64,000 nt of DNA from an uncultured Algibacter sp. (GTDB lineage Bacteria; Bacteroidota; Bacteroidia; Flavobacteriales; Flavobacteriaceae). The notes beneath the pieces were generated by a model. That model saw only the letters and a program-made list of their open reading frames with translations. It did no database searches and was not told the DNA's origin. The DNA lies in contig NZ_CANMAU010000002.1 of NCBI RefSeq assembly GCF_947495925.1, forward strand, positions 248,001 to 312,000, in the 5' to 3' direction. Position numbers and translations under genes: made by a program. Shown in pieces: positions 9,092 to 17,681 of this stretch (within the stretch, counting starts at the first letter, position 1; each line of letters starts with the position of its first letter).

Positions 9092-9523
9092 ATGTTCTCA
9101 AACTCTTCCAAATATGCTATAAAGGCAGTTTTATATTTGTCTTTGCACTCTAGTGAATCTCGAAAAGTAATGGTTAAGGATATATCAAATCCAATTAATG
9201 TTCCACAGGCTTATATTGCCAAATTATTGCAAGAATTGGTAAAGGAGGGCGTTGTTTCTTCCACAAGAGGTCCAAAAGGAGGTTTTTTTATGAATGAACA
9301 TAACAATAATGAGAAAGTTATTAGGATTTTGGATATTATTGATGGTGAAAAAAAACTAACAAATTGTATGTTAAGCTTAGAAAGTTGTAATGAAGACAAG
9401 CCTTGTCCATTACATGCTATCCTAGGGCCTTCAAGACAAAATATTTTAAAAGTCTTAAACGAAAACAGTATAGTAGATTTAGCGCTTTCTGTTAGAAAAG
9501 GAACAGCCTTTTTACCGCTATAA
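9092..9523 (+). CDS. Rrf2 family transcriptional regulator; start revised to ATG 9092 (MFSNSSKYAIKAVLYL)
   Basis: Rrf2 HTH plus conserved cysteines CxxxxxCxxxxxC (CMLSLESCNEDKPCPLH); ORF-track TTG start lies in the -7 box. Confidence 0.93.
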   Translation: MFSNSSKYAIKAVLYLSLHSSESRKVMVKDISNPINVPQAYIAKLLQELVKEGVVSSTRGPKGGFFMNEHNNNEKVIRILDIIDGEKKLTNCMLSLESCNEDKPCPLHAILGPSRQNILKVLNENSIVDLALSVRKGTAFLPL

Positions 9524-9525
9524 AC

Positions 9526-10059
9526 TTAGAAATAGAACCTTACAAAGGGCGCCCAAGGATCGACATATATACTTCTATTTTCGTCGTACAGAACATCATA
9601 TCTTATCCCTACAGATACATTACCGCTTCTATATCCAGCTCCAAGATACAATGCAGGCAACCAGTAGTTTTCATTCATTAAGCCCAAGCGAGTATCATAA
9701 TTTCTATCAATGTTAAGTTGCTCAAACTCTGCGGAGATTTGTATTTGAGGAATTACATTATATAAGCTTATGATGCTAGCACCTAAAACAGTCGATTCGT
9801 ACGCGTTTTTTTGACTGTTGTATGTAAAATTAAGACCTAAGCCCAGAGCGAATTGTTGATCAAACTGATAAATAGCACTTGGTGCTAAAGTCCCACTAAA
9901 AAAACCATCTCCAAAATTTAAACCAATCCCTCCACCGTAGCGCATATGACTCCAAAAATCACTTTTTTGATTTTGGCCTGATGCCATTTGGGAGAAAATT
10001 AAAAGAACCAATAAAACAAAACCGATTTTTTTATTAATAGAAAGAAATAAATTAGACAT
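9526..10059 (-). CDS. Outer-membrane beta-barrel protein of unknown function (next to sucA)
   Basis: Signal peptide, repeated amphipathic beta strands, C-terminal aromatic (VRFYF). Confidence 0.8.
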   Translation of the reverse strand: MSNLFLSINKKIGFVLLVLLIFSQMASGQNQKSDFWSHMRYGGGIGLNFGDGFFSGTLAPSAIYQFDQQFALGLGLNFTYNSQKNAYESTVLGASIISLYNVIPQIQISAEFEQLNIDRNYDTRLGLMNENYWLPALYLGAGYRSGNVSVGIRYDVLYDENRSIYVDPWAPFVRFYF

Positions 10060-10212
10060 AATGAGATATTGTTAAAAATTTAACACCTTTTTGAGTATAT
10101 GTGTTAAATGCAGATTAGCACCTATAAATATAGTCAAAGAAACATCTAATTTTGGTAAAAGTTGTATTTTTGAGAAATATTTTGAAGACCCTACGCGGGA
10201 TTAAAACAAGCA

Positions 10213-12954
10213 ATGGATAAATTTTCATTTTTAAATACAGCACATACAGTATATTTTGCTGATATGTATGATCAATATTTGCAAAATCCAGATGCCGTTG
10301 AACCAAGTTGGAGAGCCTTTTTTCAAGGCTACGATTTTGGAAGTGAGAACTACGGAATGGATGGTGAAATTATTGAAGGGGTATCTACTCAAATACCAGA
10401 ACATGTTCAAAAAGAGTTTAATGTTGTAAGGCTAATTGATGGATATAGAATACGCGGACATTTATTTACTAATACGAACCCAGTAAGAGAACGACGTACC
10501 TATACACCGACTTTAGAAATTAGTAATTTCGACCTTTCTGAAAACGATTTAGATACCGTTTTTAATGCAGGTGAAGTTTTAGGTGTAGGTCCAAAAACTT
10601 TACGTGAAATTATAAGCCATCTGGAGCGTATTTATTGTAGTTCAATAGGAGTTGAGTATATGTATTTAAGGAATCCAGAAGTGATTTCTTGGTGGCAATC
10701 GCAATTAAATAGAAATGATAATCAACCGAATTACTCGGCGGATACTAAAAAATACATCCTTTCAAAATTAAATCAAGCCGTTACGTTTGAGAATTTTTTA
10801 CAGACTAAATATGTAGGGCAGAAGCGTTTTTCTTTAGAAGGGGGAGAATCTTTAATTCCTGCTATTAGTAACGTTCTTTTTTATTCTGTTGAGAAGTATG
10901 GTGTTAAAGAGTGCGTGTTAGGAATGGCACACCGTGGGAGGTTAAGTACTTTGGTTAATATTTTTAGAAAGCCTTTGAATGAACTTTTTAGTGAGTTTGA
11001 TGGTAAAGATTTTGAAGATGAAAGTATTGATGGCGATGTTAAATATCACTTAGGCTTAACACTTGATAAAACGTATCAAAATGGTAAAAATATCAAGATG
11101 AATTTAGTGCCTAATCCGTCACACCTAGAAACAGTAGCTCCTGTAGCCGAAGGGATTACACGTGCTAAGATTGATAGTGATTATGGTGGTGATGATTCTA
11201 AAATTATTCCTATTATAGTTCATGGTGATGCAGCTATTGCAGGTCAAGGTGTAGCTTATGAGGTTGGACAGATGAGTCAATTAAATGGTTACAAAACAGG
11301 AGGTACCATTCATATTGTGGTGAATAATCAAATTGGTTTTACAACCAATTATCTTGATGCACGTTCAAGTACCTATTGTACAGATGTAGCAAAAGTGACT
11401 TTGTCTCCAGTTTTACATGTTAATTCGGATGATGCTGAGGCTGTAGTTCATGCCGTTGAAATGGCATTAGAATATAGAATGCGTTATAAGAAAGATGTAT
11501 ATATTGATTTGTTGGGCTATAGAAAATATGGACATAATGAAGGTGACGAACCTAGATTTACCCAACCAAAACTTTATAAAAATATTTCAAAGCACAAAAA
11601 TCCGTTTAAGATTTATGCTGATAAGCTGATTGCTGAAAATACCATTGATCAAAGTTACTCAGAGCAGATCGTTGGGGAATTTAAAAATACACTTGAAAGA
11701 GAATACTCGATTTCTAAACAAGCAGAGTCTTCAAAAGTTAGAGAGTTTATGCAGGAGCGCTGGACTGGTTTTGATCGTAAGGGTATAGATGCTATGCTTG
11801 AAGGTCAGGATACCACCTATGCTAAAGAAAAATTGGAAAATATTTCGCGAGTAGTTTCAACAGTTCCTGAAGGTGTTAAATTTTTGCGCAAAGCGGAAAG
11901 AATACTCTTGGGTAGGACTAAAATGGTATTTGAAACCGATACTTTAGATTGGGGCATGGCAGAAACTTTGGCCTATGGAAGTTTAATGGAAGAAGGCTAT
12001 AATGTTCGTATTTCAGGACAAGATGTTGAACGCGGTACGTTTAGTCATAGGCATGCTATTTTGCGTGATGAAATATCAGAAGAACGTATTAATCTATTAA
12101 ATACGAATCCTGAGAATAAAGGTAAAATGGATATTTATAATTCATTTTTATCTGAATATGGTGTACTAGGTTTTGATTATGGTTATGCTATGGCTAATCC
12201 TAATACATTAACCATTTGGGAAGCTCAGTTTGGTGATTTTAGTAATGGAGCCCAAATTATTTTCGATCAGTATTTGTCGGCAGCTGAAGATAAATGGAAA
12301 TCGCAAAACGGTATTGTGGTCTTGTTGCCTCATGGTTATGAAGGTCAAGGGTCAGAGCATTCATCAGCAAGAATGGAGCGCTATTTACAATTATGTGGTA
12401 ACGATAATATGATTGTTGCAGATTGTACAACACCGGCTAACTTCTACCATTTATTGCGTCGTCAAATGAAACGCGATTTTAGAAAACCATTAGTGGTTTT
12501 AACTCCAAAAAGTTTGTTACGTCATCCAAAAGCAGTGTCTTCTCTGGATGAATTGGCAATAGGAACTTTTCAGGAAGTACTTGATGATACTATTGCTCCT
12601 GATAACGTTAAAAAACTAGTGTTTTGCACAGGTAAGTTTTACTATGAGTTGTTAGCAGAACGAGAAACTTTAAATAAAGACGATGTAGCATTGGTGAGAA
12701 TAGAACAATTATTTCCACTACATGACTCTAAATTACAAGAGGTTATAAATAAGTACAAGCACGTTGAAAAATATGTTTGGGCTCAGGAAGAACCTAAAAA
12801 TATGGGGGCATGGAGTTATATGGTACAACGCATGGATTTGGTTAAATTAGAAGTTTGTTCAAGGCCATACAGTTCCGTACCCGCGCCGGGATCAAGTACA
12901 AGAGATAAAGCAAGACAAAGGCGTGTTATAAATGCCGTTTTTGATTTAGAATAA
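10213..12954 (+). CDS. sucA: 2-oxoglutarate dehydrogenase E1 component
   Basis: Full-length 913 aa with E1o motifs (LGMAHRGRLSTLVN, GDAAIAGQGVAYE, LLPHGYEGQGSEHSSAR). Confidence 0.98.
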   Translation: MDKFSFLNTAHTVYFADMYDQYLQNPDAVEPSWRAFFQGYDFGSENYGMDGEIIEGVSTQIPEHVQKEFNVVRLIDGYRIRGHLFTNTNPVRERRTYTPTLEISNFDLSENDLDTVFNAGEVLGVGPKTLREIISHLERIYCSSIGVEYMYLRNPEVISWWQSQLNRNDNQPNYSADTKKYILSKLNQAVTFENFLQTKYVGQKRFSLEGGESLIPAISNVLFYSVEKYGVKECVLGMAHRGRLSTLVNIFRKPLNELFSEFDGKDFEDESIDGDVKYHLGLTLDKTYQNGKNIKMNLVPNPSHLETVAPVAEGITRAKIDSDYGGDDSKIIPIIVHGDAAIAGQGVAYEVGQMSQLNGYKTGGTIHIVVNNQIGFTTNYLDARSSTYCTDVAKVTLSPVLHVNSDDAEAVVHAVEMALEYRMRYKKDVYIDLLGYRKYGHNEGDEPRFTQPKLYKNISKHKNPFKIYADKLIAENTIDQSYSEQIVGEFKNTLEREYSISKQAESSKVREFMQERWTGFDRKGIDAMLEGQDTTYAKEKLENISRVVSTVPEGVKFLRKAERILLGRTKMVFETDTLDWGMAETLAYGSLMEEGYNVRISGQDVERGTFSHRHAILRDEISEERINLLNTNPENKGKMDIYNSFLSEYGVLGFDYGYAMANPNTLTIWEAQFGDFSNGAQIIFDQYLSAAEDKWKSQNGIVVLLPHGYEGQGSEHSSARMERYLQLCGNDNMIVADCTTPANFYHLLRRQMKRDFRKPLVVLTPKSLLRHPKAVSSLDELAIGTFQEVLDDTIAPDNVKKLVFCTGKFYYELLAERETLNKDDVALVRIEQLFPLHDSKLQEVINKYKHVEKYVWAQEEPKNMGAWSYMVQRMDLVKLEVCSRPYSSVPAPGSSTRDKARQRRVINAVFDLE

Positions 12955-12990
12955 AAATATAGAATTTAGATACCAGTAAAATTATAAACA

Positions 12991-14202
12991 ATGATTTTAG
13001 AAATGAAAGTTCCTTCTCCGGGGGAATCTATTACAGAAGTTGAAATAGCTACGTGGTTAGTTGAAGACGGAGATTACGTTGAAAAGGACCAAGCTATTGC
13101 TGAGGTTGACAGTGATAAAGCGACACTTGAATTGCCTGCAGAGGTGAGTGGAACAATTACTCTTAAGGCCGAAGAAGGAGATGCGGTTGAAGTTGGCGCT
13201 GTAGTGTGTCTTATTGATACTAGTGCAGCAAAACCTGATGGAGAAGCGGTTCCAAAAGAAGAGAAAAAGGAGGAAGCACCTAAAGCGGAAACTCCAAAAA
13301 CACCTGCTACAGAGGCAAAAACTTATGCTACTGGAAGTGCTAGTCCTGCAGCTAAAAAGATTTTGGCTGAAAAAGGAATGGATGCGGCTTCAGTATCTGG
13401 TACTGGTAAGGATGGAAGGGTAACTAAGGAAGATGCTGTTAAAGCAGTGCCATCTATGGGTACGCCTACTGGAGGGAACAGAGGGACTTCAAGAAGTAAA
13501 ATGTCTATGCTTCGCAGAAAAGTAGCAGAACGTTTAGTAGAAGCTAAAAATACAACGGCGATGTTAACCACATTTAATGAGGTCGATATGTCTCCTATTT
13601 TTGCATTGCGTTCTGAATATAAGGAAACGTTTAAAGCGAAACACGGTGTAGGTTTAGGATTTATGAGTTTCTTTACTTTGGCTATTGTAAGAGCATTAAA
13701 AATGTATCCTGCGGTTAATTCAATGATCGATGGCAAGGAAATGCTGTCTTACGATTTTTATGATATAAGTATAGCTGTGTCGGGGCCAAAAGGACTTATG
13801 GTTCCAGTAATAAGAAATGCTGAAAACTTAAGTTTTAGAGGTGTTGAATCTGAAGTAAAACGTTTGGCACTGCGTGCCAGAGACGGACAGATTACAATTG
13901 ATGAAATGACAGGTGGGACATTTACCATTACAAATGGAGGAGTGTTTGGTAGTATGTTGTCAACGCCAATTATTAATCCACCGCAAAGTGGGATTTTAGG
14001 AATGCATAATATTGTAGAGCGTCCAGTAGCAATAAACGGAAATGTTGAAATAAGACCGATTATGTATGTTGCACTTTCTTATGATCATAGAATTATAGAT
14101 GGAAAAGAAAGTGTAGGGTTCCTAGTTGCTGTTAAAGAAGCTTTAGAGAATCCTGTTGAATTTTTAATGAATAATGATATTAAAAAAGCTTTAGAGCTTT
14201 AA
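12991..14202 (+). CDS. sucB: Dihydrolipoyllysine-residue succinyltransferase (E2 of 2-oxoglutarate dehydrogenase)
   Basis: Lipoyl domain [14 protein letters not shown]3-binding domain, catalytic SYDHRIIDG. Confidence 0.97.
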   Translation: MILEMKVPSPGESITEVEIATWLVEDGDYVEKDQAIAEVDSDKATLELPAEVSGTITLKAEEGDAVEVGAVVCLIDTSAAKPDGEAVPKEEKKEEAPKAETPKTPATEAKTYATGSASPAAKKILAEKGMDAASVSGTGKDGRVTKEDAVKAVPSMGTPTGGNRGTSRSKMSMLRRKVAERLVEAKNTTAMLTTFNEVDMSPIFALRSEYKETFKAKHGVGLGFMSFFTLAIVRALKMYPAVNSMIDGKEMLSYDFYDISIAVSGPKGLMVPVIRNAENLSFRGVESEVKRLALRARDGQITIDEMTGGTFTITNGGVFGSMLSTPIINPPQSGILGMHNIVERPVAINGNVEIRPIMYVALSYDHRIIDGKESVGFLVAVKEALENPVEFLMNNDIKKALEL

Positions 14203-14225
14203 TAAGTATTTTTATAATAGAAAAT

Positions 14226-14262
14226 AAAAAGGTGTTGTACGTTTAAGTGCAACACCTTTTTT
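14226..14262. terminator. Bidirectional Rho-independent terminator between sucB and the minus-strand micro-ORF
   Basis: AAAAAGGTGTTGtac...gtgCAACACCTTTTTT stem of about 10 bp with A- and T-tracts on both sides. Confidence 0.85.
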
Positions 14263-14284
14263 AGTAGGATTTTTTATTAACCAA

Positions 14285-14386
14285 CTAAATAAAGAGCAAT
14301 AAAAGGTTTATTGATATGACAGCAATAACTATAATAGTTAGCCCTACAACACAACACTTATCAAGAATATTATTCTGCTTTTCCAT
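14285..14386 (-). CDS. Candidate 33-aa single-TM micro-protein MEKQNNILDKCCVVGLTIIVIAVISINLLLLFI
   Basis: Short ORF, hydrophobic C-terminal segment, followed by terminator 14226-14262; in-frame alternative ATG at 14404. Confidence 0.45.
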   Translation of the reverse strand: MEKQNNILDKCCVVGLTIIVIAVISINLLLLFI

Positions 14387-14427
14387 GTTTAAGGGTTTCA
14401 GCATAATGTTTTGTAATTTTTGTTTAA

Positions 14428-14456
14428 ACACTCTGTACCATTGCAGTACAGAGTGT
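14428..14456. repeat. Perfect 11-bp inverted repeat ACACTCTGTAC-N7-GTACAGAGTGT
   Basis: Read directly; lies between repeat unit 2 and the micro-ORF. Confidence 0.8.
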
Positions 14457-14495
14457 AGTAAAAAAATTCTCTCTCAAAAGAATTAATAGCACTGT

Positions 14496-14541
14496 AAATT
14501 TAAAACGTATTGAGGTAAAAAAAAATACGCACTTCTACGTA
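14496..14541 (-). promoter_or_regulatory. Unit 2: palindrome TACGTAGAAGTGCGTA (14526-14541) plus -7-like TAAATTTA (14496-14503)
   Basis: Same arrangement as unit 1, spacer lengths differ by 1 nt. Confidence 0.55.
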
Positions 14542-14572
14542 TTTTATTGATAGAAAAGGTTTAATAAACGAA

Positions 14573-14606
14573 GAAAGCTCCAAACCTTTTGGGTTTAGAG
14601 CCTTCA
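14573..14606. repeat. Imperfect hairpin GAAAGCTCCAAACC-TTTTG-GGTTTAGAGCCTTC
   Basis: 12 of 14 positions pair; lies downstream of unit 1 on the minus strand. Confidence 0.65.
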
Positions 14607-14639
14607 ATAATTCTCCCTAAGAACTAATTAATAGCACTG

Positions 14640-14686
14640 TAAAGATAGGTTTGAAAACCTTAAAAAAAAATACGCACTTCTACGTA
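14640..14686 (-). promoter_or_regulatory. Unit 1: palindrome TACGTAGAAGTGCGTA (14671-14686) plus -7-like TATCTTTA (14640-14647)
   Basis: Second copy of the repeated module, immediately 3' of the response regulator gene. Confidence 0.55.
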
Positions 14687-14690
14687 TATT

Positions 14691-15323
14691 TTATAAGTAA
14701 GATTTATTAGTGTTGGCCCAAATTGATAGTGAAGTAGGTTTGTTATCTAAATTTAACTTATGCACCATGTTACTGCGATGTTTATCAACTGTTCTTACCG
14801 ATATAGATAATTCATTAGCAATTTCTTGACTTGTTTTGTTTAGAGAGATTAGCTTTGCTATTCTCAATTCAGATTTAGTCAGTAAGTTTAGGGTTTCAGG
14901 TTTTTTAGATAGATCGCTTGCATTAAGATAAGATGCGATTTCCTTACTAAAATAAGGCGTTCCGTTTACAACACTTTCAATACAGGTTTCAATTTCTTCT
15001 ATGGCGAACTCTTTTAAAATATACCCATAAACATGGAATGCTTTAGCCTTGTCATAAAGTTCTTCTTCTTTGTCAAATGTTATAAGAATAATTTTGGTGT
15101 TTAAACTATTATTTTTGCAAGCTTCAGCAATCTCTAACCCTGTTTTATGGGGCATTCTAATATCCAGAATAGCAATTTCTGGCTTTAGTTTTATAATAAG
15201 ATTATAAGCTGAATTTCCGTCTGAGGCACTTCCTAAAATGTTAAACCCTTTAGATTTTAAAAAATCGGTCAGACCACGTAGCATTAGTGGATGGTCATCA
15301 GCAATGACAATAGATGTGTTCAT
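14691..15323 (-). CDS. Orphan response regulator, NarL/LuxR type (REC + HTH)
   Basis: VIADDHPLMLRGL, AILDIRMPHKTGLE, LuxR HTH LISLNKTSQEIANELSISVRTVDKHRSNM. Confidence 0.95.
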   Translation of the reverse strand: MNTSIVIADDHPLMLRGLTDFLKSKGFNILGSASDGNSAYNLIIKLKPEIAILDIRMPHKTGLEIAEACKNNSLNTKIILITFDKEEELYDKAKAFHVYGYILKEFAIEEIETCIESVVNGTPYFSKEIASYLNASDLSKKPETLNLLTKSELRIAKLISLNKTSQEIANELSISVRTVDKHRSNMVHKLNLDNKPTSLSIWANTNKSYL

Positions 15324-15344
15324 TAAAACTTAGAGAGAGTTTTG

Positions 15345-15785
15345 TTATAACTTTAAATATAGATATTTCTTTTCATAATCAATGATGGCTTTTGACTTTT
15401 TTAATATATCTGCTCCTATTATACCATCAACTGGTTTTGAATTATGATTTATTAAGGCTGTATTTACATGAGTTAAATTGAATAAAACCAAAACAATTTT
15501 ATTACTAGACCATTTTCCAATTTTCACTTTGTTTTTTTTAGCCATTTTAGTGTCCATGTCTGTAGCTCCGGCTCCGGCGGCTTTGATTAGAGAATCTTCA
15601 GCTTTTAATTTAAAGGTTTCAATACCCTCAAATCCTACGCAAGAACTTGAGGCCCCTGTATCCAATATAAATAATCCTTTTTTACCGTTAATAGTCGCTT
15701 TTATTTCGAAATGGTTTGTTTTTGTAAGGTGTAGTTTAACTTTTGTGTAACCTTTGTGGTGCAGAAATTCTTGAAGGTTTTCCAT
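15345..15785 (-). CDS. Retropepsin-like (clan AA) aspartic protease family protein; start revised to MENLQEFLHHKGY
   Basis: LFILDTGASSSCVG active-site motif and GIIGADIL; ORF-track TTG start (15803) lies in a TATATTTG -7 box (15801-15808). Confidence 0.85.
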   Translation of the reverse strand: MENLQEFLHHKGYTKVKLHLTKTNHFEIKATINGKKGLFILDTGASSSCVGFEGIETFKLKAEDSLIKAAGAGATDMDTKMAKKNKVKIGKWSSNKIVLVLFNLTHVNTALINHNSKPVDGIIGADILKKSKAIIDYEKKYLYLKL

Positions 15786-15869
15786 CTTATTGATTTTGAA
15801 CAAATATAATCATGTAAAAACAATTATTTTTACCAAATAGAATTTGGGTTGGATTTAAATATTTTTGAA

Positions 15870-16637
15870 TTGATAATTACAGATACACATACACATTTAT
15901 ACAGTGAGGCTTTTGAAGAAGATAGAGAAGTTATGATAAAAAGAGCTTTGGATGAAGGAGTTTCAAGATTCTTTATTCCAGCGATTGATTCTACTTATAC
16001 TCAATCCATGTTGGAACTAGAGAAAAGTTATCCTAATAATATGTTTTTAATGATGGGTTTACATCCAACACACGTTAAAGAAAACTATTTAGAAGAACTG
16101 GCCCATGTAGAAGAAATGCTTAATACTCATAAGTTTTACGCTGTGGGTGAAATTGGAATTGATTTATATTGGGATAAATCGACCATTGAAATTCAAAAAA
16201 AAGCCTTTAAGTATCAAATTCAACTAGCAAAAAAGCTTCAATTACCAATTGTTATTCATTGCCGAGAAGCATTTGACGAGATATTTGAAGTTCTTGAAGG
16301 GGAGAAGGGAGAGGATCTGTATGGTATTTTTCATTGCTTTACAGGTAATTTAGAACAAGCTCATAAAGCAATTTCATATAATATGAAGCTTGGAATAGGA
16401 GGTGTGGCTACATTTAAGAATGGAAAAATAGATCAATTTTTGTGTCAAATAGATTTGAAACATATTGTTCTAGAAACAGATTCGCCATATTTGGCTCCAG
16501 TGCCTTATAGGGGTAAAAGAAATGAAAGCTTATACATATTAAAGGTGTTAGATAAGTTATCTGAGTTATATGACCAGAGTGTTGAATCCATTGCTGAGGT
16601 TACGACTCAAAATTCAAAAGATGTTTTTAAAGTATAA
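15870..16637 (+). CDS. TatD family DNase/hydrolase, probable TTG start giving MIITDTHTHLYSE
   Basis: TDTHTHL, GEIGIDLYW, VIHCREAF, IFHCFTG, LETDSPYLAP. ORF-track start is TTG 15849. Confidence 0.93.
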   Translation: MIITDTHTHLYSEAFEEDREVMIKRALDEGVSRFFIPAIDSTYTQSMLELEKSYPNNMFLMMGLHPTHVKENYLEELAHVEEMLNTHKFYAVGEIGIDLYWDKSTIEIQKKAFKYQIQLAKKLQLPIVIHCREAFDEIFEVLEGEKGEDLYGIFHCFTGNLEQAHKAISYNMKLGIGGVATFKNGKIDQFLCQIDLKHIVLETDSPYLAPVPYRGKRNESLYILKVLDKLSELYDQSVESIAEVTTQNSKDVFKV

Positions 16638-16640
16638 ATC

Positions 16641-17672
16641 ATGGATACATCAAAGGTAAACATATTATTAATTTACACTGGCGGAACTATTGGGATGATT
16701 AAAGATTTTAAATCGGGAGCTTTAAAGGCTTTCGATTTTAAGACTTTATTAGAGAAAATCCCCGAACTGAAGTTAATAGATTGCGATATTGATACCGTAT
16801 CTTTTAAAGACCCAATTGATTCAAGTAATATGAACCCTAATAATTGGATTCAAATTGCAGAGCTAATTGAAGAAAATTATAATAAGTTTGATGGTTTTGT
16901 GGTACTTCATGGTAGCGACACAATGAGTTATACCGCCTCTGCTTTAAGTTTTATGTTAGAAGATTTGGCAAAACCTGTTGTTTTTACTGGATCGCAGTTG
17001 CCAATTGGAGACTTAAGGACAGATGCCAAGGAGAATTTAATCACATCTATTCAAGTGGCTTCACTTCAAGATAAGGGAGAGTCTATTATTAAGGAAGTTT
17101 GCCTTTATTTTGAATATAAGTTGTATCGAGCGAATAGAACAACTAAATTAAATGCGGAACATTTTCAAGCGTTTGCATCATTTAATTATCCTGAATTAGC
17201 AGAATCTGGGGTTCATTTAAAAATTAATAATCAGAATTTACTTGAGGTAAAGCCTAACCAAAATTTAAAAGTACAAAAGGATTTAGACGATAATATTGCC
17301 ATCATACGGTTGTTTCCTGGAATTACAAAACATGTATTAGAAAGTGTTTTTAGTGCATCAAATTTAAAAGGTGTTATTATTGAGACTTTTGGTTCTGGAA
17401 ATTGTACCACAGAAGACTGGTTTTTAAATATTTTGAAAGAAAATATTTTGAAAGGAATTCATGTTATTAATATAACTCAGTGTCTAGGGGGGCGCGTCAT
17501 GATGGGGCAGTACGAAACGAGTAGCAAGCTAAAAGAGTTGGGTGTTATATCGGGAAAGGATATGACTACTGAAGCGGCAGTGGCTAAATTAATGTACTTA
17601 TTAGGGCAAAATATGTCACAAAATACTTTCCGAACTAAATATGAAACATCATTAAGAGGCGAAATGATATAA
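16641..17672 (+). CDS. Type I (cytoplasmic-type) L-asparaginase
   Basis: YTGGTIGM and VLHGSDTMSYTASALSFML motifs, no signal peptide. Confidence 0.95.
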   Translation: MDTSKVNILLIYTGGTIGMIKDFKSGALKAFDFKTLLEKIPELKLIDCDIDTVSFKDPIDSSNMNPNNWIQIAELIEENYNKFDGFVVLHGSDTMSYTASALSFMLEDLAKPVVFTGSQLPIGDLRTDAKENLITSIQVASLQDKGESIIKEVCLYFEYKLYRANRTTKLNAEHFQAFASFNYPELAESGVHLKINNQNLLEVKPNQNLKVQKDLDDNIAIIRLFPGITKHVLESVFSASNLKGVIIETFGSGNCTTEDWFLNILKENILKGIHVINITQCLGGRVMMGQYETSSKLKELGVISGKDMTTEAAVAKLMYLLGQNMSQNTFRTKYETSLRGEMI

Positions 17673-17681
17673 TTTTACCTG

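Noticed and set aside
9526-10059. Possible 'alpha-ketoglutarate decarboxylase' label for the gene beside sucA
   Set aside because: The sequence is a small signal-peptide-bearing beta-barrel; such a label would come from gene proximity, not from sequence.
13323-13736. 137-aa minus ORF opposite sucB
   Set aside because: Antisense shadow ORF; no promoter or family resemblance.
15345-15785. Retropepsin-like gene as evidence of a retroelement
   Set aside because: No reverse transcriptase, integrase or terminal repeats nearby; stand-alone clan AA proteases are normal bacterial genes.
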